This document shows positions 15,676 to 24,600 of a DNA stretch of 64,000 nt, piece after piece. Below the pieces are notes generated by a model. The model worked only from the letters and a program-made list of their open reading frames with translations, had not been told where the DNA came from and did no database searches. The first letter of the stretch is position 1. Each line of letters starts with the position of its first letter. Made by a program: the position numbers and the translations under genes. This DNA is from Nonomuraea turcica. GTDB lineage: Bacteria; Actinomycetota; Actinomycetes; Streptosporangiales; Streptosporangiaceae. The stretch covers positions 62,001 through 126,000 of the forward strand of contig NZ_JAUZQF010000008.1 in assembly GCF_030718205.1 (NCBI RefSeq). The letters are read 5' to 3'.

Positions 15676-17811
15676 TCATGCTCCCGCCCCCTGAGAACCG
15701 TCTGCCAGGGAGGGAAGGCCATCCTCGTGGTGTGCGAGATCGTCGTCGTCTGGGAACGGTGGTTCCTGGGTTGGATCCGCGTCCTCCGCAACCCGCGGCG
15801 GCTCCAGGACAGTGGCTTCCGATGCCTTCCGATACGCGGTTCCTTGTTTGCGGAGACGCCAGCCGTCAGGGGAGCGCTCGATGTAGCCTGCCGCGGCCAG
15901 TCCGCCCAGCGCGCTCAGGGTGGCGTCCAGGCCCAGCCCGGCTGCAACCGCTATGGAGGCCGGGCCGACGCCGCCTCGCTTGGGGATCGCGTCGAGGACC
16001 CTTCTCGTTGACTCGTTGAGCTTGTCTCTCGGGACCGCTGGGGCCCGGATCTGCGGGGCCAGGTCGTCGCCTATCACGCCGACGAGTTCGATCATCTCCT
16101 CTGCCGAGGTGACGCATACCGCCTTGCGCTCGCGAAGAAGTCTGTGGCATCCGGCTGACATGCGCGATGTGACAGGGCCGGGTACGGCGGCCAGGTGCCT
16201 GTGGAGTGTCAGGGTGTGGGCGGCGGTGTTGAGAGCGCCGCTGCGCAGGGCGGCCTCCACCACGACGGTGCCCCTCGACAGCGCGGCTATCAGGCGGTTC
16301 CTGATAAGGAAACGCGCCCGGGTCGGATGCACTCCCGGCGGGCATTCGCTCACCACCACACCCTGATCTTTGACGGCCGCGAACAGGGTGTCGTGGCTGG
16401 TCGGGTAGCAGAAGTCCACGCCGCAGGCCAGGACGACGACTGTCGGCGAATCGGCGACCAGAGCTCCTCGATGGGCCGCGGCGTCCACCCCATAGGCGCC
16501 ACCGGACACGACAGTCCAGCCGGACTCGCTGAGGCCGACGCCGAACTCGGCCGCGATGTGCACGCCGTAGGCGGTCGCGGATCGGGCGCCTACCACGGCC
16601 ACGGATTTGAGGCAGGAGAAGCGGAGGTCCGCCGTGCCGTGCAGCCATAGTCCAAGGGGACGGCTGGGACCGAGGTGGTCCAGTTGAGTGGGCCATTCCG
16701 GGCTGCCGGGAATGACCAGACGGGCGCCGGATTTCTCCCCGGTTTCGAGATCGGCGGCGGGGTTTGCGGCAGCCAGCCGCGCATGCCAGGCATTCAGACG
16801 TGCCGTCAGGTCGGTGGGACGCTCCTGCCGGGCCTCCTGGACTGTGAAGTCCCCCGGAAGCGTGCGGGCGCGGATCGCCTGCGCCGTACCTACGGCTCCA
16901 TACTGGGCCACGAGGCGACCCATGATCGTGTCACCGACGTCCGCTGCCCGCATGAGCGCGGCTCTTGCCTCGTACTCGACGGCCTGAGGATGCTCGGCCA
17001 CCTCAAGAGATTCGACAACAGGCCGAGAGTGTCCGACCCGCTGCGGATCATCACCGTCGTCGCCCGGCAGGCTTTCCCTGACCTCGAAATGTTGGAGAGC
17101 CTCACGATGTTGGACGGCCGCACCATTCTGGGCGACTTCGCGCTGCTGGCTGGCGTCATGATCCTGGGCGACTACAAGATCCTGGGCGGCCTCATGACCC
17201 TGAGCGGTCTCATGACTCTGGGCGACCTCGCCATCCTGGGCGACCTCGCCATCTTGAGCGCCCTCACCCAGAGCGGTCTCACGACCCTGAGCGGTCTCAC
17301 GACCCTGAGCGGTCTCACGACCCTGAGCGGTCTCATGACGCTGGGAGGCCCCACCGTCGAGAGGCTCCTGATCGACTCCGTTGCGATCACTTATTTCAGC
17401 CTCGGCACCGATCGCCGAGGCGGTTCGTAGCACGACTGGCGCCCCAGCAGACGGCACGACAGACGGCCGAGCAGAGGGCGCGACTGACGGCACAGCCGGC
17501 GGCCCGGTAAGCGGCCCAGCATGCAGCACGGCAGACGCCCTAGCAGAGGACCCAGGAAGCGGCACGACAGACGGCGCAGCAGACGCCCCAACAGACGGCA
17601 CGACTGGCGCCCCAGCTGAGGACACGGCTGGCGCCTGGGCTGGCGTCCCGCCTGATGGCGCAGCTGACGGCACCGCCGGACTCTCAGCTGGTCGTAGTTG
17701 TTGGGGCGTGTGGGTGGTGGCCCAGGACGGGTGGTAGGGCGGTGGCGGTGAGGGTGCGAGCGGAGGGCTCTGTTCATCCCATTCGTGGTGTGAGGGCGTT
17801 GGTGGGGTCAT
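15676..17811 (-). CDS. dprA: DNA-processing protein DprA with a long repetitive N-terminal extension
   Basis: A 711-residue protein, almost twice the usual DprA length. The DprA core begins near residue 280 (EARAALMRAADVG), with the Rossmann-like region VAVVGARSATAYG near 400, SGGAYGVDAAAHRGAL near 437, and RFLIRNRLIAALS near 500; a winged-helix-like C-terminus follows. DprA loads RecA on single-stranded DNA in transformation. The first 280 residues are low-complexity Pro/Ala/Ser, then a repeat of RETAQG hexapeptides. The ATG at 17811 is preceded by AGGAAAGG, so the extension appears genuinely translated. It lies downstream of comM, the normal order. Confidence 0.88.
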   Translation of the reverse strand: MTPPTPSHHEWDEQSPPLAPSPPPPYHPSWATTHTPQQLRPAESPAVPSAAPSGGTPAQAPAVSSAGAPVVPSVGASAAPSVVPLPGSSARASAVLHAGPLTGPPAVPSVAPSARPSVVPSAGAPVVLRTASAIGAEAEISDRNGVDQEPLDGGASQRHETAQGRETAQGRETAQGRETALGEGAQDGEVAQDGEVAQSHETAQGHEAAQDLVVAQDHDASQQREVAQNGAAVQHREALQHFEVRESLPGDDGDDPQRVGHSRPVVESLEVAEHPQAVEYEARAALMRAADVGDTIMGRLVAQYGAVGTAQAIRARTLPGDFTVQEARQERPTDLTARLNAWHARLAAANPAADLETGEKSGARLVIPGSPEWPTQLDHLGPSRPLGLWLHGTADLRFSCLKSVAVVGARSATAYGVHIAAEFGVGLSESGWTVVSGGAYGVDAAAHRGALVADSPTVVVLACGVDFCYPTSHDTLFAAVKDQGVVVSECPPGVHPTRARFLIRNRLIAALSRGTVVVEAALRSGALNTAAHTLTLHRHLAAVPGPVTSRMSAGCHRLLRERKAVCVTSAEEMIELVGVIGDDLAPQIRAPAVPRDKLNESTRRVLDAIPKRGGVGPASIAVAAGLGLDATLSALGGLAAAGYIERSPDGWRLRKQGTAYRKASEATVLEPPRVAEDADPTQEPPFPDDDDLAHHEDGLPSLADGSQGAGA
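17271..17342 (-). repeat. dprA: 18-bp tandem repeat inside dprA
   Basis: Four units of 18 bp (GAGCGGTCTCACGACCCT on the plus strand) at 17271, 17289, 17307 and 17325, the last slightly diverged. On the coding strand they give the RETAQG repeat. Degenerate copies continue down to about 17163. Confidence 0.85.
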
Positions 17812-17869
17812 GACCCTTTCCTGGGCTTGGTGGGTGCGGGGTCGGGGGTTGTGGAGGTGGTGGCGCGCA

Positions 17870-19408
17870 TTACGACGTCACACCTAGCCAGAAGTGGAGG
17901 GCGGCAGTGGTTTCGTCTTCCTCGGGACGGTCCTTGTCGGCCAGGTCGGCGAGGGTCCAGGACACGCGGACCGCGCGGTCCAGGCCGCGGGCGGTGAGGG
18001 TGCCCGAGTCGAGGCAGGACGTCATGGGCTTCATAGCCTCGGGGGACGGGCGGTAGTCGGCGTGGAGGACGGATGAGGGGATTTCGGCATTTGTCCGCCA
18101 TGGAGTGCCGGCCAGGCGTTTGGCGGCTCGCTCGCGGGCCACGAGCACGCGCTCGGCCACCGTCGCGCTGGATTCCGCGAACTGGCGGTCTGCCATGAGC
18201 TCGCGCTTGGAGGCGCGCGCCACGGTGACCTTCATGTCCACTCGGTCGAGCAGGGGACCGGAGAGCCTGCCGAGGTAGCGGCGCCTGACCGTGGGAGAGC
18301 ATTTGCAGCCTTCCCCCTGGTCCTCTGCTTGGGCGCACGGGCAGGGGTTCGCGGCCAGGACGAGCATGAACCTGGCCGGGAACGTGACCGAGCCCGCCGC
18401 TCTGGATACGGTCACGCGGCCCGACTCCAGCGGCTGCCGCAGCGCGTCCAGCATGTGACGGGGGAATTCGGGGGCTTCGTCCATGAACAAGACGCCGCGG
18501 TGGGCGAGCGAGACCGCCCCCGGGCGCACGATCGTGCTGCCGCCGCCGATGATGGCGGCAGCGGTCGCCGTGTGGTGCGGGCTGATGAACGGCGGCCTGC
18601 TCATCATGGGCGCGTTGGCCGGCAGGACACCGGCGACCGAATGGATCGCCGTGACCTCCAGAGCATGGTCGAGCTCCAGGTCGGGCAGGAGGGTCGGAAG
18701 GCGCTCCGCCAGCATGGTCTTGCCCGTGCCGGGCGGGCCCAGCATCCAGAGGTTGTGTCCGCCCGCCGCGCACACCTCCAGGGCCCTGCGGGCGACCGGC
18801 TGGCCCACGACGTCCGCCAGGTCGATCGTGCGCTCCGTGATGGTGGAGGGCAGCTTGACCTGCTCCTCGACGACCTGATGTTCTGGTGGTTCGTCTCCCC
18901 TCCGCAGCCACTCCACCAGCTGGCGCAGAGTCGCCACCGGAACCACCTTCACGTCGGGGACCAGGGCCGCCTCCGCCGAGTTGGCGGACGGCACGATGAC
19001 CGTGGCGTCTCCGTGCTTGGCCGCGCCGAGAATGGAGGGCAGCACCCCACGTACGGGTCTGATGCGGCCGTCCAGGCCGAGCTCCCCCAGGAAGAACGGC
19101 TCCGCCACCCGCTCGGCGGGAACCACCCCGGCCGCGCCCAGGATCGCCACCGCTATGGCGAGGTCGAACTGGGATCCGCGTTTGGGGAGGCTGGCAGGGA
19201 AGAGGCTGACGATGATGCGGGCGTCGGGCCACGGGTATGTGCTGTTGACCACCGCGGATCTGACCCGGTCGCGAGCCTCACTCAGTGCCATGTCCGGGAG
19301 GCCGATGAGATGGATGCCTGCCAGGCCGTTGCCCACGTCGGCCTCGACCTCGACGGTACGGCCCGTCACGCCCACGAGGGCGACGCTGCGGGTGCGGGCC
19401 ACGGCCAT
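17870..19408 (-). CDS. comM: YifB/ComM-family Mg-chelatase-like AAA+ ATPase
   Basis: A 512-residue AAA+ protein. The N-terminal domain shows the family pattern VGLPDMALSEARDRVRSA-like and SLFPASLPKRGSQFDLAIA; Walker A GPPGTGKTMLAERLP is near residue 222, Walker B LFMDEAPEFPRH near 300, and a Cys-containing NPCPC segment follows. ComM is a helicase that promotes branch migration during natural transformation. Its position between yraN and dprA is conserved across bacteria. It ends in TAA at 17870 and lies 58 bp from dprA. Confidence 0.93.
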   Translation of the reverse strand: MAVARTRSVALVGVTGRTVEVEADVGNGLAGIHLIGLPDMALSEARDRVRSAVVNSTYPWPDARIIVSLFPASLPKRGSQFDLAIAVAILGAAGVVPAERVAEPFFLGELGLDGRIRPVRGVLPSILGAAKHGDATVIVPSANSAEAALVPDVKVVPVATLRQLVEWLRRGDEPPEHQVVEEQVKLPSTITERTIDLADVVGQPVARRALEVCAAGGHNLWMLGPPGTGKTMLAERLPTLLPDLELDHALEVTAIHSVAGVLPANAPMMSRPPFISPHHTATAAAIIGGGSTIVRPGAVSLAHRGVLFMDEAPEFPRHMLDALRQPLESGRVTVSRAAGSVTFPARFMLVLAANPCPCAQAEDQGEGCKCSPTVRRRYLGRLSGPLLDRVDMKVTVARASKRELMADRQFAESSATVAERVLVARERAAKRLAGTPWRTNAEIPSSVLHADYRPSPEAMKPMTSCLDSGTLTARGLDRAVRVSWTLADLADKDRPEEDETTAALHFWLGVTS

Positions 19409-19768
19409 CTAGAACGCCCCCCGCACGTGGCGAAGAGCGAAGTTGCCCGCGAACCGCTCCAAGGCGATCACATCCACGCGGACGGCCTCGAACGTGCGGG
19501 ACTGCGTGGCCAGCCACTTGGCCGCGAGCACTCGAAGTCTGTCCAGCTTGGCAGGGCTCACCGACTCCAGGGCCGTGCCGTGGGACCTGCTCGATCGGGT
19601 CTTGACCTCGACGACGACCAGGTTGGGGCCTTCTTCGGCGATGATGTCGATCTCGCCATAGCGGCAGCGCCAGTTGCGTTCGATGATCTCCATGCCCTTG
19701 GCCTTCAGATAGATCACGGCTAGTTCCTCGCCTTGCTTGCCAAGCTCGAGATCGTTCTTCGTGGCCAT
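19409..19768 (-). CDS. yraN: UPF0102 (YraN) family nuclease-fold protein
   Basis: A 119-residue protein of the restriction-endonuclease-like fold. Conserved elements are GKQGEELAVIYLKAKG, NWRCRYGEIDII and VVVEVKTRSS, which supply the acidic and Lys positions of a PD-(D/E)xK-type site. Its biochemical role is not settled. It abuts comM with no gap (comM starts at 19408), so the two are probably translated from one message. Usual length and usual neighbours. Confidence 0.93.
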   Translation of the reverse strand: MATKNDLELGKQGEELAVIYLKAKGMEIIERNWRCRYGEIDIIAEEGPNLVVVEVKTRSSRSHGTALESVSPAKLDRLRVLAAKWLATQSRTFEAVRVDVIALERFAGNFALRHVRGAF

Positions 19769-20629
19769 GTGCCACCTCCGTCAGGTCGGGTCAGGTCGGC
19801 GTCGATCCGGTCCGGTACGGGACCGACCTTGGCGGATGCGGGGTGATGGCCGTTGGGCCGAGCGGGATTCTGGGGATTACGGGCCGTGAGTCACTGCGCC
19901 TTGTGGATAAGTGCGCTGATCGGCGATAAACCAGTGGGCCGCACACCCTTGGGGCCGCACATGGACATCCGTATAAACCGTTGCGCCGAGAAGACGGTCG
20001 GGCCCCGGCAGGCAGGCGCATCGGGTGACAGACGGCCTCTCGCAGGCGGTTGGTCAGCCGAGGCGGGCTTGGGCGAGATGGATGGAAAACGCGGGTGCTT
20101 CCAGACGGAGCTGGCGGCCTGGGGTGAGCTGCGCGAGTGGCCGCGCGAGTGGCCGCGCGTGGCCCGCGGGTGGCCCGCGGGTGGCCCGCGGGTGGCTGCG
20201 CGAGCAGACCGCACGGATGGACCGTACGGATGGACCGCGCCGCTGACGTGGGCGGATGGACCGCGCCGGTGACGTGCCTGGATTACATGTGTGAATGGGC
20301 CAGCGTCGCTGAGCTGCGCGGATGGGCCAGCGTCGCTGAGCTGCGCGGATGGGCCTGCGTCGCTGAGCTGCGCGGATGGGCCTGCATCGCTGAGCTGCGC
20401 GGATGGGCCGGCGCCGGCGGGCTGCGGGATGGGCTGCGCGGATGAGGTGCGCCAGTGGCTGGCTGATCGCCGAGATCCGGAGCAATCCCGCATCAGCCGT
20501 CAGCGAGCTCACCCCTGGCGGCCTCGCCTCCGACCGGCTAACCGGACGCGAGCGGACTGACCGGCCCACCTCCAGCCAGCCCACATCCCCGCCCCGACCA
20601 GCCAACAGCCCCAGTCACGACCGACCGGA
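19769..20629. other. 861-bp repeat-rich intergenic region
   Basis: No gene is supported between yraN and the DUF2469 gene. The left part should carry the yraN-comM-dprA promoter. The middle holds stacked short tandem repeats: a 12-bp unit GCGCGAGTGGCC from 20131, an 11-bp unit GTGGCCCGCGG from 20159, GGATGGACCG repeats at about 20214-20265, and a 27-bp array at 20291-20410. Open frames across the array exist on both strands but only because the period is a multiple of three. Confidence 0.6.
20291..20410. repeat. 27-bp tandem repeat array
   Basis: The word ATGGGCC recurs at 20295, 20322, 20349, 20376 and 20403, an exact 27-bp period. Units read ATGGGCCAGCGTCGCTGAGC plus seven more bases and differ at one or two positions. 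There are no unique spacers, so it is not a CRISPR array. Confidence 0.85.
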
Positions 20630-20953
20630 CTACCCCGAGAACCCTTCCTTAGGCATCTCCAGATCGGCCTTCGCCAACTCCTCCACGTTTACATCCTTAA
20701 ACGTGACCACCCGCACGTTCTTCACGAACCGCGCCGGCCGATACATGTCCCACACCCAAGCGTCCTGCATCTTCACATCGAAGAAGACGTCGCCGTTCTC
20801 CGCGGTACGGACGTCGAGGTCGACCGAGTTGGTCAGATAGAAGCGCCGCTCAGTCTCCACGACGTATGTGAACAAACCGACGACATCACGGTATTCGCGG
20901 TAAAGCTGCAGCTCCATCTCGGTTTCGTACTTTTCGAGATCCTCTGCGCTCAT
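20630..20953 (-). CDS. DUF2469 protein
   Basis: A 107-residue acidic protein of a family found almost only in actinobacteria, usually next to rnhB. Conserved stretches are SAEDLEKYETEMELQLYREY, VGLFTYVVETERRFYLTN and DVFFDVKMQDAWVWDMYRP. No catalytic motif or membrane segment is visible, and its role is unknown. It follows rnhB by 39 bp on the same strand. Confidence 0.92.
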   Translation of the reverse strand: MSAEDLEKYETEMELQLYREYRDVVGLFTYVVETERRFYLTNSVDLDVRTAENGDVFFDVKMQDAWVWDMYRPARFVKNVRVVTFKDVNVEELAKADLEMPKEGFSG

Positions 20954-20992
20954 CGCGGTCCTCCTGTCGTACCGGTCCCCCGGTTTGCCTGC

Positions 20993-21661
20993 TCAGGCAA
21001 CCCCGGCCCCCATTTCATTCTCACCCATCTCCCTGGCCACCGTGACGAACGAGTAACGGTGGTCGGCACATGGGCCGTGCGTTTCCAGCGCCAGCCGGTG
21101 CCCCGGTGTGACGTATCCCTTGTGCTCGGCGAAGCCGTACTGCGGAAAGCGTTCGTCGAGCGCCACCATCAGGCGGTCCCTGGTCACCTTGGCCACGATG
21201 GACGCGGCCGCCACGCAAGCGGCCACCTGATCCCCCTTCCACACAGCGAGCGACGGCGCGGGCAGCCCGGGCACCGGGAAGCCGTCCGTCAGGATGTACT
21301 CCGGGTCACAAGGCAACTGTGCGACAGCTCGCCGCATTCCTGAAACGTTGCACTTGTGAAGACCTTTGGCGTCGATCTCCCCCGGCGGGATCACCACTAT
21401 GCCTACATGGGAGACACGCGTGATCCGATCGTAAAGGGTTTCGCGCACCGCCGGCGTGAGCAGCTTCGAGTCGGCGAGGCCGGCGATCTCCCTGCGCAGA
21501 ATCACGGCCGCGACCACGAGCGGTCCTGCGCAGGCGCCACGGCCCGCCTCGTCGACGCCGGCGATCGGGGTGAGGCCGCGGCGGGCCAGCGCCCGCTCAT
21601 AGGCGTAGAGCCCGGAATCGCGCCGGACGACGCTCGGTCGAGGGCGGAACGCAACTGTCAT
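20993..21661 (-). CDS. rnhB: Ribonuclease HII
   Basis: A 222-residue RNase HII that cuts the RNA strand of RNA-DNA hybrids. The signature GVDEAGRGACAGPLVVAAV is near residue 34 with catalytic Asp and Glu; further acidic residues are in LADSKLL and ILTDGF. The terminal TPGHRLALETHGPC segment is typical. The start is ATG 21661 (MTVAFRPRPS); the longer in-frame version overlaps lepB extensively and is rejected. It lies 52 bp downstream of lepB. Confidence 0.94.
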   Translation of the reverse strand: MTVAFRPRPSVVRRDSGLYAYERALARRGLTPIAGVDEAGRGACAGPLVVAAVILRREIAGLADSKLLTPAVRETLYDRITRVSHVGIVVIPPGEIDAKGLHKCNVSGMRRAVAQLPCDPEYILTDGFPVPGLPAPSLAVWKGDQVAACVAAASIVAKVTRDRLMVALDERFPQYGFAEHKGYVTPGHRLALETHGPCADHRYSFVTVAREMGENEMGAGVA

Positions 21662-21713
21662 GACAGAGGCAGCGTACGCCCCATTCGCCGCGGCCCGCGA
21701 CCGAAAGCCCCCT

Positions 21714-22310
21714 CTACTTGACCTTGTCGAAAATGTCGGGCCGGGAGAAGAGATAGCCGCGATTGAGCGGCCAGTAGCGCACGACCGCCGTGCCGACCAC
21801 CGCGTCTTCCGAGATGAAGCCCCCACCGGGCTCCTCCATGTGGGACCGGGAGTCGGCCGAGGCGGTGCGGTGGTCACCCATCAGCCACAACTTTCCCGCG
21901 GGCACCGTGACGTTGAACTTATCGCCAGAGGCGAAATCGCCGGGGTAGAGGTAGGAGGTCTCGTCCAGCGGCGTGCCGTTGACCGTGATGCGCTTCTTGG
22001 CGTCGCAGCACACCACCTTGTCGCCGCCGACACCGATGACGCGCTTGATGGTGTCCTCGCCGTTCCAGCCCTTGAACACCACGATGTCGCCGCGCTCCGG
22101 CTTGCCCGCGAGCTTGTTGACGAACACGCGGTCGTTGATCAGCAGGGTGTTCTCCATCGACTCGGACGGGATGTAGAACGAGCCCACCACGAACGCCTGC
22201 AGCAACAACGCGATGCCGACGCCCATCACCAGCAGCAGCACCGTCTCGCGGAAACTGCCCTTCTTCTTCTCTTTCCCCACGCCCTCCGCCTTCTTGGTGA
22301 CGGCCATCAA
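21714..22310 (-). CDS. lepB: Signal peptidase I (first of a tandem pair in genome order)
   Basis: A 198-residue type I signal peptidase with one N-terminal membrane anchor (about 22-45, LLLVMGVGIALLLQAFVVGSFY). The catalytic Ser lies in SESMENTLL near residue 51 and the general-base Lys in IKRVIGVGGD near 87. GDHR and SADSRSH in the C-terminal part match box D and E. It removes signal peptides on the outer membrane face. Its ATG at 22310 overlaps the end of the second lepB by four bases; the ATG at 22307 is an alternative. Confidence 0.94.
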   Translation of the reverse strand: MMAVTKKAEGVGKEKKKGSFRETVLLLVMGVGIALLLQAFVVGSFYIPSESMENTLLINDRVFVNKLAGKPERGDIVVFKGWNGEDTIKRVIGVGGDKVVCCDAKKRITVNGTPLDETSYLYPGDFASGDKFNVTVPAGKLWLMGDHRTASADSRSHMEEPGGGFISEDAVVGTAVVRYWPLNRGYLFSRPDIFDKVK

Positions 22311-23173
22311 CGCCTCCTCCGCAGCCAGCGCCGACGAACCAGGACCAAGGGTACGGCCAGCCCAAACCCGGCGACGAGCGGGATCGACCCACCGAGCGCC
22401 TGGAGCGCGGGCTGTGCGAACGTGGCCGGGATGTCGATCACGCTTGCCCGGTCGAACGGCCAGACGATCACGAACGCCCGCCCGATGACCTGACCTTCAG
22501 GTATGGAACCGCCACCCGGGTCTCCGGTATGTGAACGCGAGTCGAGCGAGACCGAGCGGTGGTCCCCCATGACCCACAGCCGCCCTTGCGGCACCGTGAC
22601 GTCGAAGAACTTGTCGGAGGGCACGTTACCGGGGTAGAGGTAGCTCTCCTCGTCGATGGGCGTGCCGTTGACCGTGATGCGTCCCTTGGAGTCGCAACAC
22701 CGGACGTGGTCGCCACCGATGCCGATGACCCGCTTGATGTAGTCCTTCTCACCGGGTACGAGGCCGAACGCCGTGCCCACCCACCGGAAGAATCCCGCGA
22801 CCGCGTTGGACGGCTCCTCCAGTTGGAATTCGCCGTCCCAGGAATCGACGCCGGAGAACACCACCACGTCGCCGCGCTCGATGTCGCGCGTGTGGTAGAC
22901 GAGCTTGTTGACCAGGACCCTGTCGTTCTTCAGGAGGGTGTTCTCCATCGACTCCGACGGGATGTAGAAGGCCTGGACCACAAACGTCTTGATGATCAGT
23001 GCCAGCACCAGGGCGACAACGACAAGAACGGGAAGCTCTTTCCAGAACGACCCCTTCTTCTCCTTATCCTGTTTTTCGCCCTTGGCCGGCTTCTGAGTCT
23101 CTTCGGCGACCACGTCCACCTCGTCCTCGACAGGGCGGCGCGCCGCGCCGTGCTCCTGGCTCTCGCTAGTCAT
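22307..23173 (-). CDS. lepB: Signal peptidase I (upstream paralogue)
   Basis: A 288-residue paralogue of the next gene. A charged 40-residue cytosolic N-terminus precedes the anchor (LPVLVVVALVLALIIKTFVV). Catalytic Ser is in SESMENTLLKND near residue 74 and Lys in YIKRVIGIGGD near 147. Compared with its partner it has about 35 extra residues between these boxes and a second hydrophobic C-terminal segment near residues 250-280 ending in Arg-rich sequence, which suggests two membrane spans. Four-base overlap with the partner implies coupled expression. Several actinobacteria carry multiple lepB copies here. Confidence 0.94.
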   Translation of the reverse strand: MTSESQEHGAARRPVEDEVDVVAEETQKPAKGEKQDKEKKGSFWKELPVLVVVALVLALIIKTFVVQAFYIPSESMENTLLKNDRVLVNKLVYHTRDIERGDVVVFSGVDSWDGEFQLEEPSNAVAGFFRWVGTAFGLVPGEKDYIKRVIGIGGDHVRCCDSKGRITVNGTPIDEESYLYPGNVPSDKFFDVTVPQGRLWVMGDHRSVSLDSRSHTGDPGGGSIPEGQVIGRAFVIVWPFDRASVIDIPATFAQPALQALGGSIPLVAGFGLAVPLVLVRRRWLRRRR

Positions 23174-23270
23174 CGCTGACGAGCCTAGATGATGATTCGG
23201 CTCGGCAAGCCTCGACCGACGTTACACCGAGCACGAGTCGCTCCACATAAAGGAAACGGCCCTGTAAAGC

Positions 23271-23303
23271 CGAATGGCCCGCCCCCGGGGGGCGGGCCAT
23301 TCG
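23271..23303 (-). terminator. Strong hairpin after rplS
   Basis: CGAATGGCCCGCCC (23271-23284) and GGGCGGGCCATTCG (23290-23303) form a 14-base perfect stem with a five-base loop, 14 bp beyond the rplS stop. On the minus strand only scattered Ts follow, as is usual for high-GC terminators. Confidence 0.8.
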
Positions 23304-23317
23304 GGAAAGACCAGGGC

Positions 23318-23680
23318 TTACTTGGCAGCCGTCGTCTCGCGCTTCTCGCGGATGCGGGCGGCCTTGCCGCGCAGATCGCGCATGTAGTAGAGCTTGGCCC
23401 TGCGCACGTCGCCGCGGGTCAGAAGCACGACCTTCTCGATGACCGGGCTGTGCACGGGGAAGGTGCGCTCGACGCCGACGCCGTAGCTGACCTTGCGGAC
23501 CGTGAAGGTCTCGCGGGCGCCGCTGCCCTGCCGGCGCAGCACGAAGCCCTTGAAGACCTGGATACGGGAGCGGTTGCCTTCGACGACTCGTACGTGAACC
23601 TCGAGCGTGTCACCGGGGCGGAATCCCGGCACGTCGCTGCGCAGGGTCGCCTTCTCGAGCTCCTGGATCTTCGTGTGCAT
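23318..23680 (-). CDS. rplS: 50S ribosomal protein L19
   Basis: A 120-residue L19 of normal length. The start ATG 23680 (MHTKIQELEKATLRSDVPGF) has GAGGAC upstream. Diagnostic segments are FRPGDTLEVHVRVVEGNRSR, QVFKGFVLRRQG and the C-terminal RAKLYYMRDLRGKAARI. It ends the rpsP-KH-rimM-trmD-rplS ribosome-maturation operon and is followed by a strong hairpin. Confidence 0.97.
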   Translation of the reverse strand: MHTKIQELEKATLRSDVPGFRPGDTLEVHVRVVEGNRSRIQVFKGFVLRRQGSGARETFTVRKVSYGVGVERTFPVHSPVIEKVVLLTRGDVRRAKLYYMRDLRGKAARIREKRETTAAK

Positions 23681-23817
23681 GAGAGCTGTCCTCAAGTCCT
23701 CGTAAGCACGCGGAGGTCCACCCGGCCATGGCTCGCGGCGGACGCGCCTGCTGATGTGATGAACCCGGGATCGTTTCCCGGGCATGACAGACCAACCAAT
23801 GAAAGGTTGGCAGCGAT

Positions 23818-24600
23818 TCAGTTTGCCATATCTTCGGGGAGGACGCGAAACGAGAGCTCCTCCAGGAGCTTCCTATCGTGCTTGTCGAGCGTGCCGGGGT
23901 CGAGTGCCGCCGCCAGCTCGGGCCGGTTTCGTACGGTGCGGCGCAGCGCCTCGTCCCGTCGCCACCTGGCCACCTTCCCATGGTGCCCGGACAGCAACAC
24001 GGCAGGCACCTCATGGCCCCGCCAGACGGGCGGCTTGGTGTAGACGGGGCCCTCGACCAGATTGCGCATGGACCCGGGCGCGAAGGAGTCGTCCACGGCC
24101 GACTGGGCGTTGCCCAGCACGCCGGGCAGCAGCCTGCCGATGGCCTCCACCATGACCAGCACCGCGACCTCGCCCCCGGCCAGCACGTAGTCACCGATGC
24201 TGACCTCGTCCACGCGCAGCCGCGTGCCGTATTCAGCCATGACCCGCGCGTCGATGCCCTCGTAGCGCCCGCACGCGAACAGCAGCCACGGCTCCGCCGC
24301 CAGCTCCTGCGCGAGCTCCTGGGTGAACGGCCGCCCGCTCGGGGTCGGCACGATCATCCGCGGCGCGCCGTCCCCGATCACCGCGTCGATGGCCTCGCCC
24401 CACACCTCGGGCTTCATGACCATGCCGGGACCACCGCCGTACGGCGTGTCGTCGACGGTCTTGTGCACGTCGTGGGTCCAGTCGCGCAACTGGTGCACAC
24501 GTACGTCCAGGGTGCCCCGCTCACGTGCCTTGCCGATCAGCGACACGTCCAGGGGCGCGAAGTATTCAGGAAAGATCGAGATGATGTCGAGCCGCATCAC
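23818..24600 (-). CDS. trmD: tRNA (guanine-37-N1)-methyltransferase
   Basis: A 260-residue SPOUT enzyme methylating G37 of tRNAs, which prevents +1 frameshifts. The N-terminus MRLDIISIFPEYF, the substrate loop YGGGPGMVMKPE and the knot segment SIGDYVLAGGE with AIGRLLPGVLGN are all present. Length is normal. Its ATG overlaps the rimM stop by four bases, and rplS follows after 137 bp. Confidence 0.97.
   Translation of the reverse strand: MMRLDIISIFPEYFAPLDVSLIGKARERGTLDVRVHQLRDWTHDVHKTVDDTPYGGGPGMVMKPEVWGEAIDAVIGDGAPRMIVPTPSGRPFTQELAQELAAEPWLLFACGRYEGIDARVMAEYGTRLRVDEVSIGDYVLAGGEVAVLVMVEAIGRLLPGVLGNAQSAVDDSFAPGSMRNLVEGPVYTKPPVWRGHEVPAVLLSGHHGKVARWRRDEALRRTVRNRPELAAALDPGTLDKHDRKLLEELSFRVLPEDMAN

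Noticed and set aside
20291..20410. Possible CRISPR array
   Set aside because: The 27-bp units are contiguous without unique spacers, and no cas gene is nearby.
19891..20493. Repeat protein encoded by the 27-bp array on either strand
   Set aside because: Long frames arise because the period is divisible by three; there is no ribosome site, and flanking sequence is Arg/Pro-rich and unlike neighbouring genes.
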